From contig CALBJU010000300.1 of NCBI GenBank assembly GCA_937893205.1, forward strand, positions 1 through 8,741: 8,741 nt of DNA, in the 5' to 3' direction. Each line of letters begins with the position of its first letter. Position 1 is the stretch's first letter. The position numbers and the translations under genes were made by a program. The notes under the pieces were generated by a model. It was given only the letters and a program-made list of their open reading frames with translations. It was not told where the DNA came from and made no database searches. This document shows positions 1 through 6,201 of the stretch, one piece after another. This DNA is from an uncultured Bacteroidota bacterium (GTDB lineage: Bacteria > Bacteroidota > Rhodothermia > Rhodothermales > UBA10348).

Positions 1-50
1 CTGCGATATTAGGGCCGCCGTATCTTGCACACCAATCAATTCCATCGTTA

Positions 51-1208
51 ATGCTATCCTGCCAGGCCGACGCTTTCTCCCTGCCGTCAGATCTACACTA
101 TCTGAATTGTGCATACATGTCGCCGCTCTCTAAAAAAGTAGAGGAAGCCGGTATTAAGGGCGTGCAGAGCAAGAGAAATCCATCCCTCATCGCGCCTGAA
201 GATTTTTTCGAAACTCCGCTGGCCGTGAAGCAACTGTTTGCCGACTTGATAGGCTCATCGAGCCCGGATCAAATATCGTTGCTGCCATCCGTCTCCTATG
301 GCGTCGCGATCGCAGCCAACAATCTCGAGGCGAAACGAGGCCAGAATGTGGTTCTCCTTCACGAGCAGTTTCCGAGCAATCTCTATACGTGGCGCCGTCT
401 CGCAGATGAACAGAATCTCGAGCTTCGCACCATTCTTCCTCCCTATACCAGAGTTGAGAGGTCCAGAGGGTGGAATGAGAGTATTCTGGAAGCCATCGAC
501 TCTGACACGCTCGCCGTCGCTCTTCCCATTGTGCACTGGACCGATGGGACGCTATTCGATCTCGAATCTATCGGCAGCCGCGCTAGAGACTTTGGTGCAG
601 CACTCGTCATAGACGGCACGCAGTCGATCGGGGCCCTCCCGTTTGACGTAGCGCGCATAAAACCAGACGCATTGATTGTAGCTAGTTACAAATGGTTGCT
701 TGGACCTTATTCCTGCGGACTGGCTTGGTGGGGCGATCGTTTTGCCCACGGTACACCGCTGGAAGAGAGCTGGCTGAATCGACTTGGGAGCGAAGACTTC
801 GCTAGCCTCGTAGAATTTGAACCCCAATATCACAAAGGATCCGTCCGCTACGACGTAGGTGAAAAGAGCAATTTTGCGCTCCTTCCGATGCTCGAGGCTG
901 CGCTTGAGCAAGTGCTCGAATGGACACCTGAAGGCATTCAGGAGTATGACCGGAAGCTGTTGTCGCCCTGGACCGACACGATCCGCGATCTGGGATTTCA
1001 ACTCGAGGACGAAGCCGACAGGGGCTCTCATCTCGTCGGAATCCGGATGCCTCCTGGTCTGGAGGTGGCAACAATCAGCGAGGTGATGCGGGCCAAAAAA
1101 ATCTTTGTCTCAGTCCGGGGTGATGCCATTCGAATTTCCCCAAACGTCTACAATGACATGAACGATATGGTCGCATTTGTAGACGCTTTAAAGGGAGCTG
1201 TTCACTAA
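51..1208 (+). CDS. PLP-dependent class V aminotransferase family protein
   Basis: A 385-residue cytoplasmic fold-type I PLP enzyme of the class V aminotransferase / cysteine desulfurase / kynureninase-like superfamily. The PLP-binding lysine is K214 in ASYKWLLGPYSCG. D188 (pyridine nitrogen) and Q191 lie in VIDGTQSIGALPFDV, and R361 in AIRISPNVYN is the likely substrate-carboxylate arginine. The stretch GEKSNFALLPM (270-280) resembles the second conserved block of this group. The length is normal for the family. The frame stays open to the left edge of the window, but the N-terminus MLSCQ..., followed closely by YLNCAYMSPL, is the start I recall for close homologues, so I keep ATG 51, although no Shine-Dalgarno is visible. 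The substrate cannot be read from sequence: there is no obvious SufS/IscS active-site cysteine loop near the C-terminus, so a desulfurase is less likely than an aminotransferase or lyase. It is followed by a 152-bp gap before lolA, so co-transcription is possible but unproven. Confidence 0.9.
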   Translation: MLSCQADAFSLPSDLHYLNCAYMSPLSKKVEEAGIKGVQSKRNPSLIAPEDFFETPLAVKQLFADLIGSSSPDQISLLPSVSYGVAIAANNLEAKRGQNVVLLHEQFPSNLYTWRRLADEQNLELRTILPPYTRVERSRGWNESILEAIDSDTLAVALPIVHWTDGTLFDLESIGSRARDFGAALVIDGTQSIGALPFDVARIKPDALIVASYKWLLGPYSCGLAWWGDRFAHGTPLEESWLNRLGSEDFASLVEFEPQYHKGSVRYDVGEKSNFALLPMLEAALEQVLEWTPEGIQEYDRKLLSPWTDTIRDLGFQLEDEADRGSHLVGIRMPPGLEVATISEVMRAKKIFVSVRGDAIRISPNVYNDMNDMVAFVDALKGAVH

Positions 1209-1310
1209 TCTGGACTTCTGAAGGGCGCCGATGACCTGGAATACGCCGTCAGATGTTCGGCACAACCATTGAAAGGCTTTGTGATGGATACATCGATAAA
1301 CGAGTCGAAC

Positions 1311-1325
1311 GCCACGTAGTGTGGC
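1311..1325 (+). repeat. Small inverted repeat upstream of lolA leader
   Basis: GCCAC at 1311-1315 and GTGGC at 1321-1325 form a 5-bp stem with a 5-nt GTAGT loop, three bases before the GGAAGGG ribosome-binding-like sequence. No T-run follows, so it is not an intrinsic terminator. It could be a small hairpin near the lolA leader or chance. The rest of the 1209-1360 gap shows no convincing promoter. Confidence 0.25.
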
Positions 1326-1327
1326 TC

Positions 1328-1334
1328 GGAAGGG
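1328..1334 (+). promoter_or_regulatory. Shine-Dalgarno-like site for the lolA leader ORF
   Basis: GGAAGGG lies 6 nt before the ATG at 1341, which opens a 7-codon leader ORF, but 26 nt before the lolA ATG at 1361. Its spacing therefore suits the leader, not lolA itself. This is one of the few clear purine-rich ribosome binding sites in the window. Confidence 0.45.
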
Positions 1335-1368
1335 AATGAAATGAAATGGAATAGAATAAAATGAAATC
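1334..1368 (+). repeat. Degenerate pentanucleotide tandem repeat across the lolA start
   Basis: Seven consecutive 5-base units read GAATG, AAATG, AAATG, GAATA, GAATA, AAATG, AAATC. The array contains four ATG triplets (1336, 1341, 1346, 1361). Those at 1336 and 1346 meet stops after two codons, the one at 1341 opens a 7-codon ORF, and the one at 1361 starts lolA. A change in copy number would alter which upstream ATG is used and its spacing from the GGAAGGG site. Confidence 0.6.
1341..1364 (+). CDS. Putative 7-codon leader peptide MKWNRIK overlapping the lolA start
   Basis: ATG at 1341 reads M-K-W-N-R-I-K and stops with TGA at 1362-1364, which overlaps the lolA ATG (1361-1363) as ATGA. It has the GGAAGGG site 6 nt upstream, whereas lolA has no ribosome binding site at normal distance. 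This arrangement suits translational coupling, with ribosomes terminating on the leader and re-initiating on lolA. It is too short for homology evidence. The alternative is that the pentamer repeat produced it by chance. Its existence as a translated ORF is inference. Confidence 0.35.
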   Translation: MKWNRIK

Positions 1369-2065
1369 ATCCTCAACACGACATATCACTCGCGCCTTAC
1401 AGGCTTGCAGTCTGTTACTGGCTTGCTCCATGCTTCTCGTCGGCACCGCTCCTCAGGCGGAGGCACAGGTCTCTTCCGTTGACCCATCTCAGCAGGGCGC
1501 TCAGGATCTGGCCGCACGCCTGGCAGACAAGTACGATTCGATTCAGACGATGAAGGCCCGGTTCGTACAGATCGCGACCTCCCAATTCATGGATGATCCC
1601 GAGCGATTCTCAGGCCTCCTGATTTTCTCGCAGAATCAATATCGAATAGAGACCAGCACTCAAACGATCGTAACGGATGGAACAACGACGTGGATTCACA
1701 ATCGCGGCGAAGAGCAGGTGCTGATCAACGATTTTGTGGAGGACGAGACCTCGTTTTCTCTCACGTCCTTTTTAAGGAATTTCGACGAGGAGTATGACGT
1801 CCGAGCTGACGGACAAGAGTCGCTCTCAGGTAGTCAGCACGATATTTTGTTTCTGACACCTCGCGACGACTTCTCGGCCTTCCGAAGCGTCAGGCTGTGG
1901 ATTCGCAGAAGAGATCTGATTGTAACTCATCTGGTCGTTATTGATCTCAATGACGTGACCATGACCTTTGATCTCTCAGAAATCACTGTAAATCCGGAGC
2001 TTGATTCCAAAACTTTCGCCTTCCAAATTCCCGCGGACGTAGAGATTATCGATCTCAGAAATTAG
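1361..2065 (+). CDS. lolA: LolA-like outer membrane lipoprotein carrier protein
   Basis: A 234-residue periplasmic protein that, by family, ferries lipoproteins from the LolCDE complex to the outer membrane. A basic N-region, a hydrophobic core (about 14-30) and a signal peptidase I-like site AEA|Q after residue 35 form the signal peptide. An LLAC stretch at 19-22 resembles a lipobox, but the hydrophobic core continues past it, so I favour ordinary cleavage. LolA features follow: YDSIQTMKARFVQ (58-70) resembles the opening helix with its F-x-Q, GLLIFSQNQYRIET (85-98) the first strands, and IVTDGTTTWIHN (103-114) the DGxxxW block; the C-terminal strands are near 200-225. The length is close to mature LolA plus its signal. 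An in-frame TAG at 1352 fixes the start at ATG 1361. Translation may depend on the overlapping leader ORF. A flippase gene follows after 58 bp. Sequence divergence leaves room for another LolA/LolB-fold carrier. Confidence 0.85.
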   Translation: MKSSSTRHITRALQACSLLLACSMLLVGTAPQAEAQVSSVDPSQQGAQDLAARLADKYDSIQTMKARFVQIATSQFMDDPERFSGLLIFSQNQYRIETSTQTIVTDGTTTWIHNRGEEQVLINDFVEDETSFSLTSFLRNFDEEYDVRADGQESLSGSQHDILFLTPRDDFSAFRSVRLWIRRRDLIVTHLVVIDLNDVTMTFDLSEITVNPELDSKTFAFQIPADVEIIDLRN

Positions 2066-2073
2066 CCGGGAAC

Positions 2074-2104
2074 GGAGCGGGAAGGTGCTGGGTTGACCCG
2101 CTCC
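2074..2104 (+). repeat. Intercistronic hairpin between lolA and the flippase gene
   Basis: GGAGCGGG (2074-2081) and CCCGCTCC (2097-2104) form a perfect 8-bp GC-rich stem with a 15-nt loop. What follows is AACAATTCAATT, not a clean T-run, so full rho-independent termination is unlikely. An mRNA processing or stabilising hairpin, or a weak attenuator that sets lolA above the downstream genes, is plausible. Confidence 0.5.
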
Positions 2105-2123
2105 AACAATTCAATTCTCCTTG

Positions 2124-3161
2124 ATGCAGACCGGCAGTAAAAAATGGTTGATACGGGGCGGAAGCTTCGCTATCGCCGGCCTTCTCTTGTTTCTGGCCTT
2201 ACGTGGTGTAGACCTGCGACAAGTCGGAACGGCGCTGGTGCACGCCAACTACTGGTGGGTGATTCCTATCGTCGCCGTCACCCTGTTGAGTCACTGGCTG
2301 AGAGCTCTCCGATGGGTTGTCATGCTCGAGGTGTCTCCCCGTCGGGACGGGTCGAGAGGAGAGGTCTCCACACTCAATACATTTGTCTCGGTCATGATCG
2401 GGTACATGGCCAACTACGCGGGCCCGAGACTCGGCGAGGTGATTCGAACGGGCAGCGTCGCGAAGAAGGAAGGGATGTACTTTTCGACGGTACTCGGCAC
2501 GGTGGTGGTCGAACGAGCCATCGATATGGTGACGTTCGCGCTCGCGTTGCTGAGCATTCCGTTGATCTTCATCGACCAGATCGAAGCAGTCGGCGAAATG
2601 CTGACTGGGCCTCTGCGAGCATGGACATCGGCTCAATCCTCCTCGATATTAATGCTCGGTGCCCTTGTTATCGCCTCGATCACCATGGTTCTTCTCTATT
2701 TTCTTGTGAGAGGAGTTCGTCATCCTGATACAAAGCTAGGCGGTCTTTTTGACCGCTTTGGAGATGGGTTTTCGAGCATTGTGCGCACGGGAAAACCCTT
2801 GCGGATGGGCCTGTTAACCGCCGGAATATGGATCTGTTATGGATTCATGGCCTATCTACCGTTTCTGGTTCTGGGCTACGGCGATGCTTACGGAATTGGC
2901 CTTGTGGGTGCCTGGGGACTGATGCTACTCGGCGCGATCGGAGTCGTAATCCCCTCCCCTGGAGGATTTGGAACGTATCACTTCATCACTATCCAGTCGC
3001 TCGCACTCCTGTACGCGATGCCCCAGACCGAGGCCGCGACCTATGCCCTGCTTACGCACACCGGTCAGATGATGCTGTATATAATCGTGGGATTTGCCAG
3101 TATTCTGTTTTTTGGTGCGAACATGTCTGTGACAGGAGATGATGACGAGGCCGAAGAGTGA
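2124..3161 (+). CDS. Flippase-like integral membrane protein (YbhN/AglD, LPG-synthase transmembrane domain family)
   Basis: A 345-residue inner-membrane protein with about nine hydrophobic segments (roughly 13-27, 46-64, 84-100, 122-148, 174-196, 228-250, 258-278, 288-300, 312-332) and a short acidic tail GDDDEAEE. Family hallmarks are RALRW (60-64), GYMANYAGPRLGEVIR (93-108), VVVERAID (127-134) and IPSPGGFGTYH (276-286). The family, formerly UPF0104, is the membrane half of lysylphosphatidylglycerol synthase MprF; stand-alone members are thought to move lipids or lipid-linked sugars. There is no aminoacyl-transferase domain here, so amino-acylation of lipid is not supported. The substrate is unknown. 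TTG at 2121 immediately precedes ATG 2124; I chose the ATG. No Shine-Dalgarno is visible at normal distance. The stop overlaps the next gene's GTG by four bases, which indicates coupled translation with the M1-like protein. Confidence 0.88.
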   Translation: MQTGSKKWLIRGGSFAIAGLLLFLALRGVDLRQVGTALVHANYWWVIPIVAVTLLSHWLRALRWVVMLEVSPRRDGSRGEVSTLNTFVSVMIGYMANYAGPRLGEVIRTGSVAKKEGMYFSTVLGTVVVERAIDMVTFALALLSIPLIFIDQIEAVGEMLTGPLRAWTSAQSSSILMLGALVIASITMVLLYFLVRGVRHPDTKLGGLFDRFGDGFSSIVRTGKPLRMGLLTAGIWICYGFMAYLPFLVLGYGDAYGIGLVGAWGLMLLGAIGVVIPSPGGFGTYHFITIQSLALLYAMPQTEAATYALLTHTGQMMLYIIVGFASILFFGANMSVTGDDDEAEE

Positions 3162-5548
3162 ATTCGAAGCTGTTGGTCATATTGGTTCTGATCTTGCCCC
3201 TGCTTTTCCCTACGCAAGCACAGGCTCAGGAGGATTGGAATAATCCGCTGATGGATGGTCCCGTGAGATCGGACGAAAATCTCGGTTCTGCGGTGGAGAT
3301 GATTCGCGTAGCCCTGCAAATTCTTCCCGTTGAGAAAGAGGTTCGAGGTAGGGCAATCGTTCATGCCATTCCTGAAAAGACGGGTCCGAGTGAACTGTAC
3401 CTCAATACTTCTGAGCTCGACATCATTGACGTGTCCGCTTTCTCAGAGCCCATTGCATGGTCCACGTTCGGCGATGTTCTGGTCGTGACACTCGATTCTT
3501 CCCGAGCCGAGGAATGGCCCGTGGAAATTACGTACACCGTTCGAAATGCCCTTCGCCACCGTTCGGGTGCAGCGGGTTGGAACATGGTATGGTCGTCCAG
3601 CGAATCCGGAAGAACACAGTGGATGCCCACGCCGATCAATGAGTTGAGTCCACTCGACTCTCAGTTCAGAATCGTCGCTCCCCCGGAATGGACCATCTGG
3701 AGTTCCGGAACCGAGGGTCAAAGATTTACAACCCAGAGCGGCACGATCCTTCAAAGTCGAAATGATGGTTTTTTCGCCCAGGCAAGCGGTTTTATAGCGT
3801 TCGATCCTTCCAGCATCGCTCCCGAGGGAAGCAACAGTTCGATCTCTTCTCCCAGCTTGTCATCAGACTCGCTGCACAGAGCCAGCGCAAGAAAGGTCCA
3901 AAGCTATCTCGAGGAATACCTGAACCTTTCGAAGCCAGCCGAGCATCAGATCATGTTCATCCCGGGTATACATCATCCAGACTTGTTCGATCGATTCGCG
4001 CTGCTTCCGGCCCATGCGCCTCCCCTACAATCTCCATGGCCTGCAGATTTTGATATGGCCAGACAGCACATTCAAACCGTGCTCGCTGGATCATTGAACC
4101 GGTTGATAACGACCGACTCCTGGATCCGGGAGGGACTGGCCTCGTGGCTTGCGGTAGACTACCTGCGCAAGACGGAAGGCGACGCTACCAGCGGCCTCGT
4201 TCTGGAGGAGCTGAGAAAAGCCTATCTGACCGAAGCCGCCGACTATGTCAGACCGCTGGTGTGGGATCGATGGGTTAACGCCTCAGATCTGGCGGACACT
4301 CACGCAAGCGCCAAGGGCGCATGGGTCTTTCGAATGCTCAAAGAGCGCCTGGGCGCTCGATCCCTGTTTGCAGGAATACGTCTTTTCCTGATTGCGGCAC
4401 GGACCGATGTAGTTGATTCTGAAACCCTTCGAAAAAGCCTCGAAACGGCATCGAGTGAGGATCTTGGAAGGTTTTTTGATTCCTGGGTCTACAGCGCGGG
4501 TCATCCGAAACTTGAATTGTCCTACAGCTTCGACATTGCTTCAGAAAGAGCCACGATCCTGACCGTTCAGCATCAGGACGGCCCACTCGTCCCAAGCGCG
4601 TTCGAGTTTGATGCCACCTTTCAGTATTCGTCCCTTGCGGAAACGAATGCGATCCAGGTTCGCGTTTCTGAGCGTTCGCAATCAGCGAGTATTTCGACCG
4701 GCCTCTCCCCCCGATACGTTCATCCCGACGCATATGCGACCGTATTACTCGATTTCGCCGTTCCGCTCAGCCGAGATGATCTTGTTTCGCAGATGCGAAA
4801 TTCTCTGAGTTCGGGATCCACCATCAGGTCGTTGAAACTGCTTCTCGACATGGATCCGGAGCCCGCAGTTCTACTGGGGTTGCGCTCTTCGATCCAGGCG
4901 GACAGAGCCCCTGCTATACTCTTGACGACCTGCGATTTGTTGGGCAAAATGGCACCCTCAACATCGGCGTTAAATATTCTTCTCTCCTATTCAACGCACG
5001 AAGATTCTCGAGTACGCGCAGCCGCCATCCGGGCGATGGCAACTTTCGTCGACGCACCGGGAGCATTCCAGGCGGTCCTCTCGGCTGCCAATACAGCACA
5101 GGATTCGGAAGTTCTTGCGGCCGCTGTATTCGCACTTTTGCAGCTGCGCCCCTCTAATGCCTGGACATACCTGCGCTCGGCACTCGTTACTCCATCCAGA
5201 AATGAAGTCGTGCGACTCACGGCGTTGAATATTATCGACGGAGGAATGGCGCAAAAAGAGGATCTATTCGACAGTATATCTTCCTTTCTCGAGGAGGGGA
5301 CTCCGCTTGGTATTGCCGCCCTGCGTGCACTGAACCGGGTCGATTCCTCGGACGATCTCGTCTTGAAAACCACGGTTTCATGGCTGGAAGCGGACGAATA
5401 TGCGAGACGTGCCGTAGCTGTGGAGATACTGGAAGAGTCGGATCTCGCTGAGATCGACATCCCGTTGCTCCATAGGATTGCTGCAGCGGAACCCGATCTG
5501 GAACTGAGACGCCAACTCAACCGGCTGATTCTACTCACAGAACGGTAA
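3158..5548 (+). CDS. Exported M1 aminopeptidase-like protein with HEAT-like repeats, lacking HEXXH (probable pseudoenzyme)
   Basis: A 796-residue protein starting at GTG 3158 in a GTGA overlap with the flippase stop. Residues 1-24 are a signal peptide (MNSKLLVILVLILPLLFP..., cleavage likely near AQAQ|E). Residues 25-220 form a beta-rich region like the M1 N-terminal domain. Residues 290-460 match the M1 catalytic and following domain: SWIREGLASW (321-330) is the counterpart of WLNEGFA with the third zinc-ligand glutamate kept (E325), AKGAWVFRMLKERLG (385-399) is the usual KGAWVLHML block, and FFDSWVYSAGHPKLE (439-453) is the FFxxWxxxxGHP block. Counting back 19 and 23 residues from E325 puts HEXXH at 302-306, where RQHIQ stands. 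No HEXXH exists elsewhere, the GxMEN motif is not seen, and the catalytic tyrosine position before KG is serine 384. Residues about 540-796 look like alpha-helical HEAT repeats. It is therefore probably a periplasmic or surface scaffold or binding protein, not a peptidase. Confidence 0.85.
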   Translation: MNSKLLVILVLILPLLFPTQAQAQEDWNNPLMDGPVRSDENLGSAVEMIRVALQILPVEKEVRGRAIVHAIPEKTGPSELYLNTSELDIIDVSAFSEPIAWSTFGDVLVVTLDSSRAEEWPVEITYTVRNALRHRSGAAGWNMVWSSSESGRTQWMPTPINELSPLDSQFRIVAPPEWTIWSSGTEGQRFTTQSGTILQSRNDGFFAQASGFIAFDPSSIAPEGSNSSISSPSLSSDSLHRASARKVQSYLEEYLNLSKPAEHQIMFIPGIHHPDLFDRFALLPAHAPPLQSPWPADFDMARQHIQTVLAGSLNRLITTDSWIREGLASWLAVDYLRKTEGDATSGLVLEELRKAYLTEAADYVRPLVWDRWVNASDLADTHASAKGAWVFRMLKERLGARSLFAGIRLFLIAARTDVVDSETLRKSLETASSEDLGRFFDSWVYSAGHPKLELSYSFDIASERATILTVQHQDGPLVPSAFEFDATFQYSSLAETNAIQVRVSERSQSASISTGLSPRYVHPDAYATVLLDFAVPLSRDDLVSQMRNSLSSGSTIRSLKLLLDMDPEPAVLLGLRSSIQADRAPAILLTTCDLLGKMAPSTSALNILLSYSTHEDSRVRAAAIRAMATFVDAPGAFQAVLSAANTAQDSEVLAAAVFALLQLRPSNAWTYLRSALVTPSRNEVVRLTALNIIDGGMAQKEDLFDSISSFLEEGTPLGIAALRALNRVDSSDDLVLKTTVSWLEADEYARRAVAVEILEESDLAEIDIPLLHRIAAAEPDLELRRQLNRLILLTER

Positions 5549-5596
5549 CCACTGGCAGTCATTTATTGACGGCCGGCAGGCTAAGCAGTCCACTCA

Positions 5597-5667
5597 GAAG
5601 TGACCTGAACGACTCGTATCGGTATTGAAACGGCTCGCGGGCGAGGGAAAACCGTTCAGGTCAATTC
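5597..5667 (+). repeat. Long inverted repeat / candidate structured RNA element
   Basis: TGACCTGAACG (5601-5611) is the exact reverse complement of CGTTCAGGTCA (5653-5663). One mismatch outward (G5600 against A5664), GAA (5597-5599) pairs with TTC (5665-5667), so 14 of 15 positions pair. The 41-nt interior contains a second small hairpin, CTCG-CGGG-CGAG (5634-5645). No T-run follows, so it is not a rho-independent terminator. It lacks a tRNA T-loop and a 7-bp acceptor layout. It could be a small RNA, a cis-regulatory leader for the 86-aa gene or an intergenic palindromic repeat unit. Strand is assigned by neighbouring gene direction only. Confidence 0.55.
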
Positions 5668-5695
5668 ACTTTGCACCCCGCCGCTTCTGCCCTAC

Positions 5696-5715
5696 CCTTT
5701 CTTCGCAGAGAAAGG
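5696..5715 (+). repeat. 7-bp hairpin in the 5' region of the 86-aa gene
   Basis: CCTTTCT (5696-5702) and AGAAAGG (5709-5715) pair perfectly around a 6-nt loop TCGCAG. The following bases ATATGCCCC do not form a T-run. It lies 64 nt upstream of the start codon and may be part of the 5' UTR. Confidence 0.4.
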
Positions 5716-5779
5716 ATATGCCCCTCCTTCTCCCAGGACGACGCCAGACCTATACATCAGGAATCTGACAAGTGAGATC

Positions 5780-6040
5780 ATGCAGGCAATGACCGAACAA
5801 GCCCTCGAAAATCCTCTCGATGGCCTTATTAGCAACGACATTTATGACGTTCTCGATACCCACAATCTCCTGAGTGAGAAGGGAGTTCGTGACTATCAAA
5901 TCAGGAACGCGTTTCGCATCATGCGCAGGGAGAACGTCCCAGCGTACGATGCAATTGAGATGCTGCGGGAAGAGTATCCCTACTTACAGTTTGATACAAT
6001 CCGCAAGATCGTCTACAAGCTGAACGGGAATCGGCGCTGA
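5780..6040 (+). CDS. Small basic helical protein of unknown function (86 aa)
   Basis: I do not recognise a family. The protein is 86 residues with no signal peptide or membrane segment, so it is probably cytoplasmic. It has an acidic N-terminal third (EQALENPLDGL...DIYDVLD) and a helical C-terminal two-thirds rich in arginine, tyrosine and isoleucine (YQIRNAFRIMRRE 39-51, AIEMLREEYPYL 57-68, TIRKIVYKLNGNRR 72-85). The pattern of amphipathic helices with a basic tail would fit a small nucleic-acid-binding or adaptor protein, but no helix-turn-helix can be named with confidence. ATG 5780 is used; ATG 5789 (MTEQ) is an equally possible start. GTGAG at 5772-5776 is only a weak purine-rich site. 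A strong terminator downstream and a structured 231-bp gap upstream suggest a single-gene transcript. Its coding nature is supported by an uninterrupted frame filling the space between structured flanks. Confidence 0.75.
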   Translation: MQAMTEQALENPLDGLISNDIYDVLDTHNLLSEKGVRDYQIRNAFRIMRRENVPAYDAIEMLREEYPYLQFDTIRKIVYKLNGNRR

Positions 6041-6113
6041 TCTAGCGCTTCCGCTTAAGAATTTCAGGTGACGACAGCGCCAATAGGTGTCTGTTGCGCT
6101 TGAAAGGTGGGCG

Positions 6114-6166
6114 CCCCGACTGACCTTTGCGTGGTACCGCATCGGTTAGTCGGGGTCGTTTGTTTT
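6114..6166 (+). terminator. Strong rho-independent terminator after the 86-aa gene
   Basis: CCCCGACTGACC (6114-6125) pairs with GGTTAGTCGGGG (6144-6155) as a 12-bp stem with one G-U pair, followed by TCGTTTGTTTT (6156-6166). The loop contains a further small stem TGCG/CGCA. The T-tract lies only on the right, so it stops rightward transcription and protects the convergent rlmB gene from read-through. Confidence 0.88.
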
Positions 6167-6186
6167 AACGCCACGCGGGTTAGGCG

Positions 6187-6192
6187 AAAAAA
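6187..6192 (-). terminator. Possible weak terminator tail after rlmB
   Basis: Six A residues (T on the rlmB strand) lie 10 nt past the rlmB stop. No good GC-rich stem precedes them on that strand, so a classical intrinsic terminator is doubtful. The rlmB transcript may end here or run on into the 6114-6155 hairpin, which lacks a T-tract in this direction. Confidence 0.15.
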
Positions 6193-6201
6193 CAGAGCCC
6201 T

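Larger units (their letters stand above)
5549..5779. other. Structured intergenic region before the 86-aa gene
   Basis: These 231 bp hold no credible ORF. They contain a long inverted repeat (5597-5667) and a 7-bp hairpin (5696-5715), listed separately. TCACTTTG at 5666-5673 is one mismatch from the Bacteroidota -7 element TAnnTTTG, but no -33 element is visible at the right distance. The region probably carries the promoter and 5' UTR of the small gene and the end of the preceding transcript. No intrinsic terminator with a T-run was found for the M1-like gene. Confidence 0.5.

Noticed and set aside
552..1031. A 159-codon open frame on the minus strand inside the aminotransferase gene
   Set aside because: It lies entirely antisense to a gene with clear family motifs and its translation has no recognisable domain, so it is a shadow frame.
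1269..1300. TTGAAA followed by GATAAA upstream of lolA as a sigma-70-like promoter
   Set aside because: The spacing is about 20 nt and the second hexamer is poor. This lineage probably uses a different promoter consensus, so it cannot be supported.
1376..1430. LolA-like protein as a lipoprotein (LLAC at residues 19-22)
   Set aside because: The hydrophobic core continues well beyond this cysteine to an AEA|Q signal peptidase I-like site, and LolA family proteins are soluble periplasmic carriers.
4987..5562. A 191-codon minus-strand open frame over the HEAT-repeat region
   Set aside because: The Ser/Arg-rich translation is the antisense of a well-supported coding region. It is an artefact of codon bias.
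5597..5667. A tRNA gene in the intergenic inverted repeat
   Set aside because: No GTTCRANYC T-loop, no anticodon arm and no 7-bp acceptor/CCA arrangement could be fitted.
5666..5673. TCACTTTG as a Bacteroidota -7 promoter element
   Set aside because: One mismatch to TAnnTTTG and no TTG-type -33 element at 19-21 nt upstream.
6076..6100. AGCGC/GCGCT inverted repeat upstream of the main terminator
   Set aside because: Only a 5-bp stem with a 15-nt loop and no T-run. The neighbouring 6114-6166 hairpin explains termination better.
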